Below, in pieces: positions 51,527 through 64,000 of a DNA stretch of 64,000 nt. A program made the translations under genes and the position numbers. The notes below the pieces were generated by a model. It was given only the letters and a program-made list of their open reading frames with translations, made no database searches and was not told where the DNA came from. Source of the stretch: Vreelandella arcis. Its GTDB lineage: Bacteria; Pseudomonadota; Gammaproteobacteria; Pseudomonadales; Halomonadaceae. Where the stretch lies: NCBI RefSeq assembly GCF_900103865.1, contig NZ_FNII01000006.1, forward strand, positions 62,001 through 126,000, read 5' to 3'. Every line of letters starts with the position of its first letter. The stretch's first letter is position 1.

Positions 51527-51994
51527 TTAGTAAGGCGCCACGCTGACGTTGGCACCGCTGCCAATCAGGCGAACCCGCTGGCCGGGCTGGAACTGGCGGT
51601 CATCACGCTGAACAACGACGACATCGCTGCCGTCATCCAGGCGGATTTCCATTTCCAGTGCGCCAACCCGGTTAGCGCGGTCTTCAGCGGCCGTCCCTGC
51701 GACTGCGCCACCCAGAGCACCGGCCACTGTGGCGAGTTGACGCCCGGAGCCGCCGCCGACTTGGCTACCCAGCAGGCCGCCGATCACGGCACCGCCACCG
51801 CTGCCCAATAGGCCTCCCGCGCGGCTATCTGCCTGGATTTGCACCGGACGCACTGCGACCACGGTGCCGTAAGTGACGCTTTGGCTGGTTTTCGCTTGGT
51901 TGCCGCTGTACACATCGCCCGAATAACCTGATGTGTTGGCGCAACCGGCGAGCGCCAAAACGCTGAATGCTACGATAGGAAGAAAACGCTTCAT
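51527..51994 (-). CDS. Glycine-zipper 2TM outer-membrane lipoprotein (SlyB/Pcp-like)
   Basis: 155 aa. Lipobox LAGC (PIVAFSVLALAGCANTSG). The Rick_17kDa/glycine-zipper_2TM region is AGGLLGSGGGAVIGGLLGSQVGGGSGRQLATVAGALGGAVAGTAAE, flanked by small beta strands (YGTVVAVRPVQIQ; MEIRLDDGSDVVVVQRDD). SlyB-type proteins stabilise the outer membrane under stress. Monocistronic. Confidence 0.9.
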   Translation of the reverse strand: MKRFLPIVAFSVLALAGCANTSGYSGDVYSGNQAKTSQSVTYGTVVAVRPVQIQADSRAGGLLGSGGGAVIGGLLGSQVGGGSGRQLATVAGALGGAVAGTAAEDRANRVGALEMEIRLDDGSDVVVVQRDDRQFQPGQRVRLIGSGANVSVAPY

Positions 51995-52214
51995 TGAGAC
52001 CTCCAGAGGTGATTCACCTAGCCGCTTCGCTTTTTACGAGAGTGTGCCGCTAGGTTGTAGAACAGTGTTCGCTAACAACATAACCGATTATTGACACGTT
52101 GAATAGCGGTCTGTTGAAAATTTGCCTATATGCGTAACTGACGAGTGTAGTCGTTGATTAAGAAAAAAGTATGCACAAGCCGATTAAAAGCCGTTGTGGT
52201 GACGAAGCAAAAAA

Positions 52215-52244
52215 ACGCCCAGAAAGCCTGGGCCTTCTGGGCGT
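52215..52244 (-). terminator. Intrinsic terminator of aceA
   Basis: Stem ACGCCCAGAA (52215-52224) / TTCTGGGCGT (52235-52244); read leftward it is followed by seven T. It lies 43 nt beyond the aceA stop. The remaining sequence from 51995 to 52200 is AT-rich and holds the upstream region of the lipoprotein gene; I see no other feature in it. Confidence 0.88.
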
Positions 52245-52287
52245 ATGGGTGGCTAGCGTCAGCTAGCGCATTGGCTGAGCGTGAAGA

Positions 52288-53886
52288 TTAACCAAACTGG
52301 TTCATGGTGTTGTCTTTGCCGCCCGCCTTGAGTGCTGCGTCGCCGTGGAAGAACTCTTTATGGTCATCGCCGATGTTGGAGCCGGCCATGTCCTGGTGCT
52401 TGACGGTGGCGATGCCCTGGCGAATTTCCTCGCGCTGGACTTTTTTGACGTAGGCCAGCATGCCTTCGTCGCCGAAGTAATCTTTTGCCAGGTTGTCCGT
52501 CGATAGCGCCGCCGTGTGGTAGGTGGGCAAGGTAATCAGGTGATGGAAGATACCTGCCTCGCGAGCGCTGTCACGCTGGAAGTTACGCGTCCACTCGTCG
52601 GCCAGCTGGCCAAGCTCGGTGTTGTCGTACTCGACGCCCATGAGCTTGTCGCGCTGGTAGGCTGACACGTCCTTGCCTTCTTTTTCCCAGGCATCGAACA
52701 CTTGCTGACGGAAGTTGAGCGTCCAGTTGAACGACGGCGAGTTGTTGTAGACCAGCTTGGCATCCGGGCAGACTTCGCGGATACGGTTGACCATCGCGGC
52801 AATTTGGCCGACGTGGGGTTTTTCGGTCTCGATCCACAACAGGTCGGCGCCGTTTTGCAGGCTGGTGATGCAGTCGAGTATTACGCGGTCTTCGCCGGTG
52901 CCGGGCTTGAACTGGTAAAGGCCGGAAGCCAGGCGTTTGGGCTTGACCAGTTTGCCGTTCTGCTTGATGACCACGTCGCCGTTGTTGATGTCGGAGGCCG
53001 AGGTGACTTCGTCGCCGTCCAGGAAGCTGTTGTACTGATCGCCCAGGTCACCTGGCTCGTTGGTGACGGCGATTTTCTGGGTTAAGCCCGCGCCCAGCGA
53101 GTCGGTGCGCGCCACGATGACACCGTTTTCAACGCCCAACTCAAGGAAGGCGTAGCGTACGGCATTGATTTTGGCGATAAAGTCTTCGTGAGGCACGGTG
53201 ACTTTGCCGTCCTGGTGGCCGCACTGCTTCTCGTCGGACACCTGGTTTTCCAGCTGGATGCAGCAGGCACCGGCTTCGATGAACTTCTTGGCCAGCAGGT
53301 AGGTGGCCTCGGCGTTACCAAAGCCGGCGTCGATGTCGGCAATGATCGGCACGATGTGGGTTTCGTGGTTGTCGATCTTGCTGATCAGTTCCTGCTCTTT
53401 GCTACGGTCGCCGGCTTCCCGGGCGTCGTCCAGCGCGCGGAACAGGTGGTTGAGCTCCCACGAATCGGCTTGCTTGAGGAAGGTGTAGAGCTCTTCGATC
53501 AGGTTGGCGACCGAGGTTTTCTCGTGCATGGACTGGTCGGGCAGCGGGCCGAACTCGGAGCGCAGTGCGGCGACCATCCAGCCGGAGAGGTAGAGGTAGC
53601 TGCGCTTGGTGGTGCCGAAGTGCTTCTTGATGGAAATCATCTTCTGCTGGCCGATAAAGCCGTGCCAGCAACCCAGCGACTGGGTGTAGTTAGCGGTGTC
53701 GGCATCGTAGGCGGCCATGTCTTCGCGCATGATGTTTGCGGTGTAGCGGGCGATATCCAGTCCGGTATGGAAGCGGTTCTGGGCACGCATACGCGCGGCG
53801 TATTCAGGCTTGATGTTGTCCCATTTGCCGCCTTGCGCTTCGCGTAGTTGGGCCAGTGCTTTAATCTCTTCGAGCAGTCCAGTCAT
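52288..53886 (-). CDS. aceA: Isocitrate lyase AceA (Pseudomonas-type, ~530 aa)
   Basis: 532 aa from ATG at 53886, chosen because GGAGGG lies 9 nt upstream; the longer frame to 53967 has no conserved start. It cleaves isocitrate to succinate and glyoxylate in the glyoxylate shunt. The active-site loop reads DEKQCGHQDGK: catalytic Cys present, with Gln where E. coli has a second Lys, as in the long Pseudomonas-type enzymes. Other motifs: PIIADIDAGFGNAEATYLLAKKFIEAG, VARTDSLGAG, LLWIETEKPHVGQ, YNNSPSFNWTLNF. Malate synthase is not in the window. Monocistronic with its own terminator. Confidence 0.95.
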   Translation of the reverse strand: MTGLLEEIKALAQLREAQGGKWDNIKPEYAARMRAQNRFHTGLDIARYTANIMREDMAAYDADTANYTQSLGCWHGFIGQQKMISIKKHFGTTKRSYLYLSGWMVAALRSEFGPLPDQSMHEKTSVANLIEELYTFLKQADSWELNHLFRALDDAREAGDRSKEQELISKIDNHETHIVPIIADIDAGFGNAEATYLLAKKFIEAGACCIQLENQVSDEKQCGHQDGKVTVPHEDFIAKINAVRYAFLELGVENGVIVARTDSLGAGLTQKIAVTNEPGDLGDQYNSFLDGDEVTSASDINNGDVVIKQNGKLVKPKRLASGLYQFKPGTGEDRVILDCITSLQNGADLLWIETEKPHVGQIAAMVNRIREVCPDAKLVYNNSPSFNWTLNFRQQVFDAWEKEGKDVSAYQRDKLMGVEYDNTELGQLADEWTRNFQRDSAREAGIFHHLITLPTYHTAALSTDNLAKDYFGDEGMLAYVKKVQREEIRQGIATVKHQDMAGSNIGDDHKEFFHGDAALKAGGKDNTMNQFG

Positions 53887-54179
53887 GAGCTTATCCCTCC
53901 GGGGTTGTGATAGCGATGCGCATGTAAGCATGTTCTTATGCTGCACCTGCGAAGTCGCTTTCAGCATCGTTCAATTTGCTTGGCGTGTCTTTAAGAAAAA
54001 GGTCTCTTAATAGAACGTCGCAAACGTGAGTGTTCTCGGGCAGGCCTGTGCGGCACTGCAGTAAAAACACTATCCCTGAACGCGGGGGCGGCAACAATTG
54101 ACACTTGGGGGCAGGCAACGTTGTAGCTCGACGACAAACGAGCTACAACGCGGTGGGTTTGTGTAGTGGAATTCCTAAC
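53887..54179. other. Intergenic region upstream of aceA, with a perfect palindrome
   Basis: 293 bp. Perfect 12-bp inverted repeat CGTTGTAGCTCG (54119-54130) / CGAGCTACAACG (54139-54150), loop ACGACAAA, 30 nt after the GNAT stop (54180). No T-run follows it on either strand; its AGCTCGAC core resembles the REP-like sequence at 7974-7990, so it may be a REP-type element or an mRNA 3' hairpin. The aceA promoter should lie in 53887-54060. Confidence 0.6.
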
Positions 54180-54623
54180 TCAGCGGGGCGCGTTGTCGGT
54201 GAAGTTGAGGATCATCTCGCGGTGGGGGATGCCGGCATCCATAAATACCTCGCCATGGGCGATGAACCCCAACCGTTCGTAAAAGGGCAGTGCGTGGAGT
54301 TGCGAGCTGAGCGCTACTTGGCCGTGACCGACGCGCTGGGCGGTGGCCATCGCCGCTTGCATTAACATGCGGCCAATACCGGCACCGCGTGCTTCGGCAA
54401 GCACCGCCACGCGGCCGATATGGCCATCGGGGAGTAGCCGTGCGGTACCCACCGGGTCGCCGTTAAGGTAGGCAAGAAAGTGACGGCAGGCGGGATCCTG
54501 GCCGTCCCATTCTTCGTCCTGGGGCACGCGTTGTTCGTCGATAAATACCACGCGGCGAACGTCGCTGGCCAGGTTGCCGAGCAGCCACCAATCACCCTCT
54601 TGAATGCTGACGGGCCAGGCCAT
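54180..54623 (-). CDS. GNAT-family N-acetyltransferase (ElaA-like)
   Basis: 147 aa, complete GNAT domain. Acetyl-CoA-binding motif A is VAVLAEARGAGIGRMLMQAAMATA and motif B LPFYERLGFIAHGEVFMDAGIPHREM. The VVFIDEQRVPQDEEWDGQDPACRHFLAYLNGDPVGTARL start is typical of the ElaA/YjcF subgroup; substrate unknown. Five nt downstream of the RoxA-like gene, likely co-transcribed. Confidence 0.9.
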   Translation of the reverse strand: MAWPVSIQEGDWWLLGNLASDVRRVVFIDEQRVPQDEEWDGQDPACRHFLAYLNGDPVGTARLLPDGHIGRVAVLAEARGAGIGRMLMQAAMATAQRVGHGQVALSSQLHALPFYERLGFIAHGEVFMDAGIPHREMILNFTDNAPR

Positions 54624-54628
54624 GTGCG

Positions 54629-55813
54629 TTATTCCTCGTCGTCATCGTCGTCTTGCAGCCAGCTCAGGCTGCCTGTGTTAATGAGCTGGGTAATAAGCGC
54701 TTTGGCACCCGGCAATTCCAGGACATCGTCGTGCAACGGTGCCGAGGATGCCAGGCGCTTGGCAAGCGGCTCTTCGCAGGCATAGGCTTCGCCGTCAGCA
54801 AACAGCGTCGTGGTGCCATTATCACTGCGCCATGCGAAGCGCGAGCCGGGCATGTGGTAAAGCGGCTCGCCTTCTTGTAGCTGAGCAACAAGGCTAGCTT
54901 CGTCGAGCGGTGTGTCGAGCGGTACGACCTGGTCGACATACTTGGGCTGGGTCATGGCGCGGCCAAACCACTGGGCGATTTGCTTAGGGTTATCCAGTGT
55001 CGAGAGGATTAACTGGCGCATGCGCTCTACCGAGACATCGTCCAACTCGCCACTGTGAGCTGCAGGGACTCGCCCAGCGTCGCTGTAACGCAGCGAGGCA
55101 GGCAGTTGCTCGCCCCTGTAGTCGGCGTAAGAGGTGACCGCTTCATCGGCAGACGGGGCACGGAAACCCACCGACATGGTCATGCAGTTGTCGGTTTGGC
55201 TAACGCCATGGTGGGCCCAGCCGGGGGGCAAGTAGAGCATATCGCCGGGCTCTAAAACCCATTCGGAGTCGGCTTCCACCTCGAAGGTTTCCAGAATGCG
55301 CAGGTCGATGCCTTGGACAATCGGTGCGTCATCGCCGGGTTGGCCGCCCAACTGCCAACGACGATTGCCGCTGGCTTGAAACAGGAACACGTCGTACTGG
55401 TCGACGTGGGGGCCGACGCTACCGCCGGGCGGGGCGTAGCTGATCATGATGTCGTCCAACCGCCAGCGGGGCAGAAAGTCGAATTCATCAAGCAGGGCCG
55501 CCACCGAGGGCAGGTAGTGATCCACGGCTTGCACCAATAAGCTCCAGTTACCCTCGGGCAGGCGCTCGAATGTGGCTTCGTCGAAAGGCCCGTGGGAGAC
55601 CTGCCATGCGCCGTCGGGGCCGTTTTCTTCGACCAGGCGCGCTTCAATGCCGGGCTCGCAGGCAAGTCCCGCTAGTTCGTCGGGTTCGATGGGGCTGATG
55701 TAATCCGGTATCGCCCCGCGAATCAGCAGCGGCTTTTGCTGCCAGTAGCTCGCCAAGAATTCTGCCGGGGTCAGATCGCCTAACAGGGTAAGTGGCTCGT
55801 CGGAAGGGTGCAT
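54629..55813 (-). CDS. roxA: Ribosomal protein L16 arginine hydroxylase (RoxA/YcfD, JmjC cupin)
   Basis: 394 aa, full length. JmjC/cupin_4 domain with iron ligands in GPHVDQYDVFLFQ (His-x-Asp) and LPPGWAHHGVS (His), and the PPGGSVGPHVDQYDVFLFQASGNRRWQLG stretch diagnostic of YcfD. A winged-helix-like C-terminal domain (about 240-390) follows. Family function: Fe(II)/2-oxoglutarate-dependent hydroxylation of Arg81 of L16. Acidic C-terminus (DDDDDEE). It lies 100 nt after purB with a hairpin between them. Confidence 0.92.
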   Translation of the reverse strand: MHPSDEPLTLLGDLTPAEFLASYWQQKPLLIRGAIPDYISPIEPDELAGLACEPGIEARLVEENGPDGAWQVSHGPFDEATFERLPEGNWSLLVQAVDHYLPSVAALLDEFDFLPRWRLDDIMISYAPPGGSVGPHVDQYDVFLFQASGNRRWQLGGQPGDDAPIVQGIDLRILETFEVEADSEWVLEPGDMLYLPPGWAHHGVSQTDNCMTMSVGFRAPSADEAVTSYADYRGEQLPASLRYSDAGRVPAAHSGELDDVSVERMRQLILSTLDNPKQIAQWFGRAMTQPKYVDQVVPLDTPLDEASLVAQLQEGEPLYHMPGSRFAWRSDNGTTTLFADGEAYACEEPLAKRLASSAPLHDDVLELPGAKALITQLINTGSLSWLQDDDDDEE

Positions 55814-55851
55814 GACGTTATCCTAATGCGAAGCGTCGCAGTGAAACAGTT

Positions 55852-55878
55852 GGTTAAAACCCGTTTAGGGTTTTAACC
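55852..55878 (-). terminator. Perfect hairpin between purB and roxA
   Basis: GGTTAAAACCC (55852-55862) / GGGTTTTAACC (55868-55878), 11-bp perfect stem and 5-nt loop, 36 nt after the purB stop. No long T-run follows, so it may attenuate rather than end transcription into roxA. Confidence 0.65.
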
Positions 55879-55913
55879 GAATTAAGAGTAAAACACTATT
55901 CTAGTGTATTGAA

Positions 55914-57326
<1,413 letters not shown>

Positions 57327-57349
57327 CTAACCCTGGGGGGTAAGCCGGG

Positions 57350-57991
57350 TTAGCTTAAATCATCGAGGGCGCGGCGCAGGGCTTTCCGCTGGAACATCAG
57401 CTTCCAGCGGCGGCCACCCTCCTGGTGCCACAGCAGTGCAAAGCGAATTCCCGCCATCAGGCAGGCACGCACGCGCTCGGGCATCATGCGGGTTTGCAAA
57501 AGCGATGGATCACCCTGCACCACAATGCGGGTTTTAAACGTCGAAATAGTTTCTTGGTAGGCTTCGCCGAGGCTGGCAATGACGTTTTCATGGGTGTCGC
57601 CGAAGTGCTCGGCCTGACCCTGAATATGGCTAAGTTTTTGCCCCAGGGTATCCATCATATTGCGGTTGTTGCGCAGCTTGCTCATCAATAGTAGCAGCGA
57701 AAAACCGTAACGCATCACCACCGGGTTGGCCTGCTGCCGGCCGACCAGCATTTCGAGGGTGTCTAGCCCTCGGCGCAGATTATTGGGGTGCCCGCCGTAA
57801 ATGTCCTCAAAGCTATCCGGGTTGGGATCCACAGTGCCTTGAATCAGCGTTTCCCAGGCGCGGGGTTCCACCTGGCCGGTGCGGGCCAGTTCGTCGACCA
57901 GGCTGGCGGCCTGGAAAACCCCGGCTAGCGCCAGTGCTTGACGCGCGGCCGGGGTTTCCGGCGCGCGGTGTATGGGCGTAGTAGGGCTCAT
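57350..57991 (-). CDS. hflD: High-frequency lysogenisation protein HflD homologue
   Basis: 213 aa from ATG at 57991, chosen because it overlaps the mnmA stop as ATGA with GAGG upstream. The HflD/YcfC family is recognised by [45 protein letters not shown] and [30 protein letters not shown] membrane-associated helical protein of incompletely known function; in E. coli it affects phage lambda CII stability and is encoded next to mnmA and purB. Confidence 0.93.
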   Translation of the reverse strand: MSPTTPIHRAPETPAARQALALAGVFQAASLVDELARTGQVEPRAWETLIQGTVDPNPDSFEDIYGGHPNNLRRGLDTLEMLVGRQQANPVVMRYGFSLLLLMSKLRNNRNMMDTLGQKLSHIQGQAEHFGDTHENVIASLGEAYQETISTFKTRIVVQGDPSLLQTRMMPERVRACLMAGIRFALLWHQEGGRRWKLMFQRKALRRALDDLS

Positions 57992-59151
57992 GCGACTGCC
58001 TCGGTTGCCTTCCATGTGGAGTGAATCACGCCGCCGCCCAAGCAAATATCGCCGTCGTACAGCACTAACGACTGGCCTGGGGTGACCGCGCGTTGCGGAT
58101 CGTCAAAGCGAACCTCGACGCTGCCGTCCGGCCGGCTGACGATCTCGCAGCCCCGATCGCTTTGGCGATAGCGGGTTTTGGCGGTAAAACGCCCTTGAGT
58201 GACCGGCGGTTCGCCAGCGACCCAGTCCATCGGTTCAGTGATCAGCGCGTCGCTATAGAGCAGCGAATGGTGTTTGCCTTGAACAGCCACCAGGACATTG
58301 CGCTCCAGGTCTTTTTGGGCGACGTACCAGGGGTCTTCGGAATAGTTGGCCAAGCCGCCAATGCCTAGCCCTTGGCGTTGCCCCAGGGTGTAGTACATCA
58401 GCCCCATGTGCTCGCCAATCACGTCGCCGTCGGGGGTTTCGATCTTGCCCGGCTGAGCGGGCAGGTACTGCTTGAGAAAGTCGCTGAAGCGACGTTCGCC
58501 GATAAAGCAGATGCCGGTGGAGTCTTTCTTCTTGGCCGTGACCAGGCCGTGTTCCTCGGCCAGGGCGCGTACTGCGGGCTTTTCCAGCTCGCCGACCGGG
58601 AACAGCGTGCGGGCGATAGCCGCCTCGGGCACCGCGTGCAGAAAGTAGCTTTGGTCTTTATTGCCGTCCAGGCCTTTTAACAGGCGTGGGCGAACGTCGC
58701 CATTGCCTTGGCGCACCCGCGCTTCACGAACATAGTGACCGGTGGCGATTTTGTTGGCCCCGAGCATTTCGGCGTATTCAAGAAAAACCTTAAATTTGAT
58801 TTCCCGGTTGCACAGGATATCGGGGTTGGGCGTGCGGCCCGCTTTGTACTCGGCCAGGAAATGCTCGAACACGTTGTCCCAGTATTCGGCGGCAAAATTC
58901 GCCGTGTGCAGCTTAATGCCAAGCTTGGCGCACACCGCTTCGGCGTCGGCCAAATCTTCCTTCGCTGTACAGTACTCAGTGCCGTCGTCTTCATCCCAGT
59001 TCTTCATAAACAGGCCTTCCACATCGTAGCCCTGTTGCAGAAGCAGCAACGCTGATACGGAGGAGTCAACGCCGCCGGACATGCCGACAATGACTTTGCC
59101 GGTGGAAGACGTTGTGGCAGTGGAGGTGCCAGTGGTGGATGTCATCGCCAT
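57988..59151 (-). CDS. mnmA: tRNA 2-thiouridylase MnmA
   Basis: 387 aa from ATG at 59151, or 385 from ATG at 59145, which has better GAGG spacing. It puts sulfur at U34 of tRNAs for Lys, Glu and Gln. PP-loop [15 protein letters not shown] at the N-terminus; catalytic Cys in [14 protein letters not shown] and in [14 protein letters not shown]; downstream [22 protein letters not shown]. The N-terminal Thr/Ser-rich tail ([15 protein letters not shown]) is a short unconserved extension. Followed by hflD with overlap. Confidence 0.96.
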   Translation of the reverse strand: MAMTSTTGTSTATTSSTGKVIVGMSGGVDSSVSALLLLQQGYDVEGLFMKNWDEDDGTEYCTAKEDLADAEAVCAKLGIKLHTANFAAEYWDNVFEHFLAEYKAGRTPNPDILCNREIKFKVFLEYAEMLGANKIATGHYVREARVRQGNGDVRPRLLKGLDGNKDQSYFLHAVPEAAIARTLFPVGELEKPAVRALAEEHGLVTAKKKDSTGICFIGERRFSDFLKQYLPAQPGKIETPDGDVIGEHMGLMYYTLGQRQGLGIGGLANYSEDPWYVAQKDLERNVLVAVQGKHHSLLYSDALITEPMDWVAGEPPVTQGRFTAKTRYRQSDRGCEIVSRPDGSVEVRFDDPQRAVTPGQSLVLYDGDICLGGGVIHSTWKATEAVA

Positions 59152-59215
59152 CCTCGGTTGGAGTGGTCAGTTGGGCGTTGATTATACACGATGCAGCCAC
59201 GCCGCTTCGAGTGCT

Positions 59216-59662
59216 TCACTCGCGGATCACCGTTAGCGGATAGCAACGGCCTGCCAGGGCGTCTTGGATACGCGTGACGACCAATGGGCTGCGCAGTCGC
59301 CCAGCGTTATTGAGTGCCTGGATTTCCGCCAGTGTCAGCCAATGGGTGGCGGTGATGTCGCGATCCAGCGACGTATCCAGGAAGGTTGTGGGCGTGGCGA
59401 TAAAGCCGTGACTGTGAAACGTTTGCCCGTGGGGCGTATGAAAGATGTAAATTCCCAGGTAGTCGGTCAACGTCACCTGCCAAGCGGTTTCTTCCTCTAC
59501 TTCGCGTAGAATGCCGGCAATAGGCCCTTCGCCGGGTTCTATATGCCCGGCGGGCTGGTTGAATACCGTGGTCGATCCGCCACGGGCTTCCTCGACGATT
59601 AAAAAACGCTCGTCTTGCTGGATCACGCAGGCCGCCGTGCTGTGAATCGTCTTCATGGTCAC
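59216..59662 (-). CDS. Nudix hydrolase, NudJ-like
   Basis: 148 aa with Nudix box GHIEPGEGPIAGILREVEEETAW (final Gly replaced by Ala, as is common in NudJ) and N-terminal TAACVIQQDERFLIVEEARGGSTTVFNQPAGH. NudJ hydrolyses nucleoside tri- and diphosphates and HMP-PP. Overlaps rluE by 4 nt (ATGA) and precedes mnmA, as in E. coli nudJ. Confidence 0.92.
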   Translation of the reverse strand: MTMKTIHSTAACVIQQDERFLIVEEARGGSTTVFNQPAGHIEPGEGPIAGILREVEEETAWQVTLTDYLGIYIFHTPHGQTFHSHGFIATPTTFLDTSLDRDITATHWLTLAEIQALNNAGRLRSPLVVTRIQDALAGRCYPLTVIRE

Positions 59663-60306
59663 CGCCGCCGTCCTGAGGTTGGTTGTTTGCCCTGTTTTGG
59701 GGACTGTTTTTTAGATTGTTTTTGAGACCGTTGTTGGCGCTGGTTCGGCTTCGCCGCGCGGGGCGCGTGGAGGGTTTCTCGGCGCCATTCGCCGGGGCGA
59801 AGCGTGCCTAACTGCCAGGAACCAATCGAGGCGCGAATCAGGCGCAGAGTGGGAAACCCGACGTGGGCGGTCATGCGTCGCACTTGGCGATTACGGCCTT
59901 CGCTAATCGTCAGTTCCAGCCAGCTGGTAGCGGGGTGGCGCTTGGGATCAATGGCCGGATCGCGGGGCGCGATGGCGGGTGGCGAGATGAGGCGCGCCTT
60001 GGCGGGCAAAGTGGGGCCGTCCTTTAGCGTTACGCCGCTTTTCAAGGCCGCCAGGGCGGTCTCGTCGATATGCCCTTCGACCTGCACCCAGTAGGTTTTG
60101 GGCTGCTTATGGCGCGGGTGGGCGATGCGATGAATCAGGCTACCGTCGTCGCTGAGCAGCAGCAGACCCTCCGAGTCGTAGTCGAGTCGCCCGGCCGCAT
60201 ACACGCCGGGTACTTCGATCACATCCGCCAGGGTGGCACGCCCCTGGGGATCGGTAAACTGAGAGAGCATGCGGTAGGGTTTGTGCAGTAAATATAGGTT
60301 ACTCAT
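59659..60306 (-). CDS. rluE: 23S rRNA pseudouridine synthase RluE (RsuA family)
   Basis: 215 aa. RsuA-family catalytic motif AGRLDYDSEGLLLLSDDG (Asp) and GRNRQVRRMTAHVGFPTLRLIRASIG. There is no N-terminal S4 domain, consistent with RluE. Makes pseudouridine 2457 in 23S rRNA in E. coli. The last ~30 residues are a basic Lys/Gln/Arg tail (QRQQRSQKQSKKQSPKQGK), an unusual extension. First gene of the leftward rluE-nudix-mnmA-hflD group. Confidence 0.92.
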   Translation of the reverse strand: MSNLYLLHKPYRMLSQFTDPQGRATLADVIEVPGVYAAGRLDYDSEGLLLLSDDGSLIHRIAHPRHKQPKTYWVQVEGHIDETALAALKSGVTLKDGPTLPAKARLISPPAIAPRDPAIDPKRHPATSWLELTISEGRNRQVRRMTAHVGFPTLRLIRASIGSWQLGTLRPGEWRRETLHAPRAAKPNQRQQRSQKQSKKQSPKQGKQPTSGRRR

Positions 60307-60536
60307 CGTTTCGTGGGGTCGTGCCTTTGATTTGTCGACAATCGCTCATGCGGTTAAAGTGCAGCGCTGATATACTCCTGCGTGACCGCTGGGGTCGTCG
60401 TCACCACCACCGATCAATCACCATGTGATAAGAGGAGCGACCCAAAAAGCTCCGCAAACTTCGCGGCATAGTGCCTTTTTGAGAGTGCCTTGATGAATGG
60501 GCCGCGACGTTTACGAATTGATAATCACAGCGATAA

Positions 60537-62792
<2,256 letters not shown>

Positions 62793-62824
62793 CGCGGCTT
62801 GAACCCTTGGCATTAGGCCCTAAG

Positions 62825-62855
62825 CCCTCGTCCGCTTGCCGGGCGGGGGTTTTTT
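62825..62855 (+). terminator. Intrinsic terminator of icd
   Basis: Stem CCCTCGTCC (62825-62833) / GGGCGGGGG (62841-62849), nine pairs including two T-G, followed by T6. 32 nt after the icd stop. Confidence 0.88.
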
Positions 62856-62981
62856 GTCCGCTTGAGTGTGATAATTTTAATTTTTCCATGAACCCTTGCT
62901 GATCGTGCACGTCTGATAAGTATCACATTGCGTATTCAGAACGTTGCCCATCAGCCGAGAGATGAACAAACCTTGCTGCTT

Positions 62982-63356
62982 ATGTCCCATACAGACAGTC
63001 CATACCCGGATGCGCCGACCCTTGAAGCGGGCATGACGCGCCCCGATATGCCTGAATACGACGATGATCTGACGGTGCAGTCTGCTGAGCCTGAACTGGC
63101 TCAGCCGCCGCTATTTAAAGTGGTGCTGCATAACGATGACTTCACGCCGATGGAGTTTGTCATTGAAGTGTTGCAAGGCTTCTTCAACATGGACAGTGAA
63201 AAAGCCGTCCAGGTGATGTTGGCGGTGCATACCCAGGGAAAAGCTACCTGCGGGGTATTTACCCGCGATATCGCCGAGACCAAAAGTTACCAAGTGAATG
63301 AATACGCCCGCGAATGCGAGCATCCTTTAATGAGCGACATTGAAGCCGCCGATTAA
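62982..63356 (+). CDS. clpS: ATP-dependent Clp protease adaptor ClpS
   Basis: 124 aa from ATG at 62982; the frame is open to a TTG at 62928 and another ATG lies at 63033, so the exact start is uncertain (conserved part begins near [16 protein letters not shown]). N-degron-binding motifs are present: [38 protein letters not shown] and the C-terminal EHPL. Delivers N-end-rule substrates to ClpAP. Followed by clpA. Confidence 0.95.
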   Translation: MSHTDSPYPDAPTLEAGMTRPDMPEYDDDLTVQSAEPELAQPPLFKVVLHNDDFTPMEFVIEVLQGFFNMDSEKAVQVMLAVHTQGKATCGVFTRDIAETKSYQVNEYARECEHPLMSDIEAAD

Positions 63357-63495
63357 CAGCGTTGAAAAAAATCGGTAGGTAGGCTTGCAACTGTTCGATT
63401 TGTACCCGATGTTTGAAAGTGCCGGTCGATTAAACTGATCCGACGCAAGTCCTAGGTGGCGATATGCCCTAGGTAGTAGCGAAAAGGGGACTGCC

Positions 63496-64000
63496 ATGCT
63501 GAGCAAAGAACTTGAACTGACCCTGAACACGGCTTTCACCGTGGCGCGCTCCAAGCGTCACGAGTTCATGACCGTCGAGCACCTATTGCTGGCGCTATTG
63601 GACAACGCTTCGGCGGTGGATGTACTAAAAGCCTGTGGGGCGAATCTCGACAAGCTGCGGTCCGATTTGCAGGACTTCATCAACTCGACCACACCCTTAA
63701 TTCCTGACGGCCAAAACGACCGCGAAACGCAACCGACGCTGGGCTTTCAGCGAGTACTCCAGCGTGCCGTTTTTCATGTGCAGTCGTCTGGAAAAAGTGA
63801 AGTTACCGGTGCCAACGTGCTGGTGGCGATTTTCTCTGAGCAGGAAAGCCAAGCCGTTTACTTCCTCAAGCAGCAGAATGTTGCTCGGGTAGACGCGGTC
63901 AATTATATCGCGCATGGCATCTCTAAAGTCGCGGGTCATGGTCCTTCCCCTTCGCCATCACCCCAGGAGGGTGAAGAAGCCGAGGAGGGCGGCACCGAAG
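63496..64000 (+). CDS. clpA: ATP-dependent Clp protease ATPase subunit ClpA, partial
   Basis: First 168 codons; the gene runs off the right edge. N-terminal Clp-N double repeat: MLSKELELTLNTAFTVARSKRHEFMTVEHLLLALLDN and TLGFQRVLQRAVFHVQSSGKSEVTGANVLVAIFSEQESQAVYFL, which is where ClpS docks. AAA domains are outside the window. AAAGGGG precedes the ATG. Confidence 0.96.
   Translation, partial: MLSKELELTLNTAFTVARSKRHEFMTVEHLLLALLDNASAVDVLKACGANLDKLRSDLQDFINSTTPLIPDGQNDRETQPTLGFQRVLQRAVFHVQSSGKSEVTGANVLVAIFSEQESQAVYFLKQQNVARVDAVNYIAHGISKVAGHGPSPSPSPQEGEEAEEGGTE

Noticed and set aside
53188..53847. 219-codon plus-strand frame over aceA
   Set aside because: Shadow of aceA; no start site or conserved motifs.

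Overview
The window looks like a chromosomal segment of a halophilic gammaproteobacterium of the Halomonas/Vreelandella type. The evidence is the core-gene order at the right end (rluE, nudix, mnmA, hflD, purB, then divergent monomeric icd, clpS, clpA), a Pseudomonas-type isocitrate lyase, many ABC/TRAP/TTT solute importers and Pseudomonas-like REP palindromes. This is inference from gene content; no 16S or other taxonomic marker is present.

Layout. 1-5.2 kb: a two-partner-secretion exoprotein (cut by the left edge) with GLUG repeats, preceded by a co-directional histidine kinase and response regulator. 5.3-8 kb: decayed DNA with a metallo-beta-lactamase-fold exonuclease remnant, a RelE/HigA-type toxin-antitoxin pair, and an IS110-family element whose left end carries a predicted bridge RNA. 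8-13.4 kb: a polyamine-type ABC importer operon with an amidase. 14-18.9 kb: an AT-rich island with an HpsN-like (HisD-family) dehydrogenase, a TRAP transporter and an XRE-cupin regulator, probably for sulfonate use. 19.4-20.5 kb: YhaV/PrlF toxin-antitoxin and an outer-membrane-protein fragment. 20.7-26.3 kb: MmgE/PrpD, nitrilase, CocE-type hydrolase and an orphan osmoprotectant-type binding protein. 26.8-32.8 kb: chrA-chrA-ggt-tctC-tctB-tctA read leftward. 33.2-39.9 kb: a LysR regulator divergent from a second tctCBA set followed by two M20 hydrolases. 39.9-40.4 kb: a tandem array of about 100-bp composite repeats. 40.5-45 kb: a large DUF1266-like protein, an NlpC/P60 lipoprotein and an MFS exporter. 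45-51 kb: nikABCDE read leftward, divergent nikR with an exact GTATGA-N16-TCATAC operator between them, and slyD. 51-64 kb: housekeeping genes (glycine-zipper lipoprotein, aceA, GNAT, roxA/ycfD, purB, hflD, mnmA, nudix, rluE, icd, clpS, clpA cut by the right edge).

The strongest new observation is a connected set of repeats and one mobile element. A 16-nt hairpin (GCTCAATGAATTGAGC and variants) occurs 11 times with compensatory changes that keep the stem paired. It is followed by CTTACGAAA and, in the array, by a REP palindrome. The IS110 element sits exactly at the CT of this CTTACGAAA tail. Its predicted bridge RNA carries segments that match the left target, right target, left donor end and right donor end. 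A second, transposase-less copy of the target-binding half lies at 26.58 kb beside another hairpin copy. These matches were found by eye and need folding and comparative searches.
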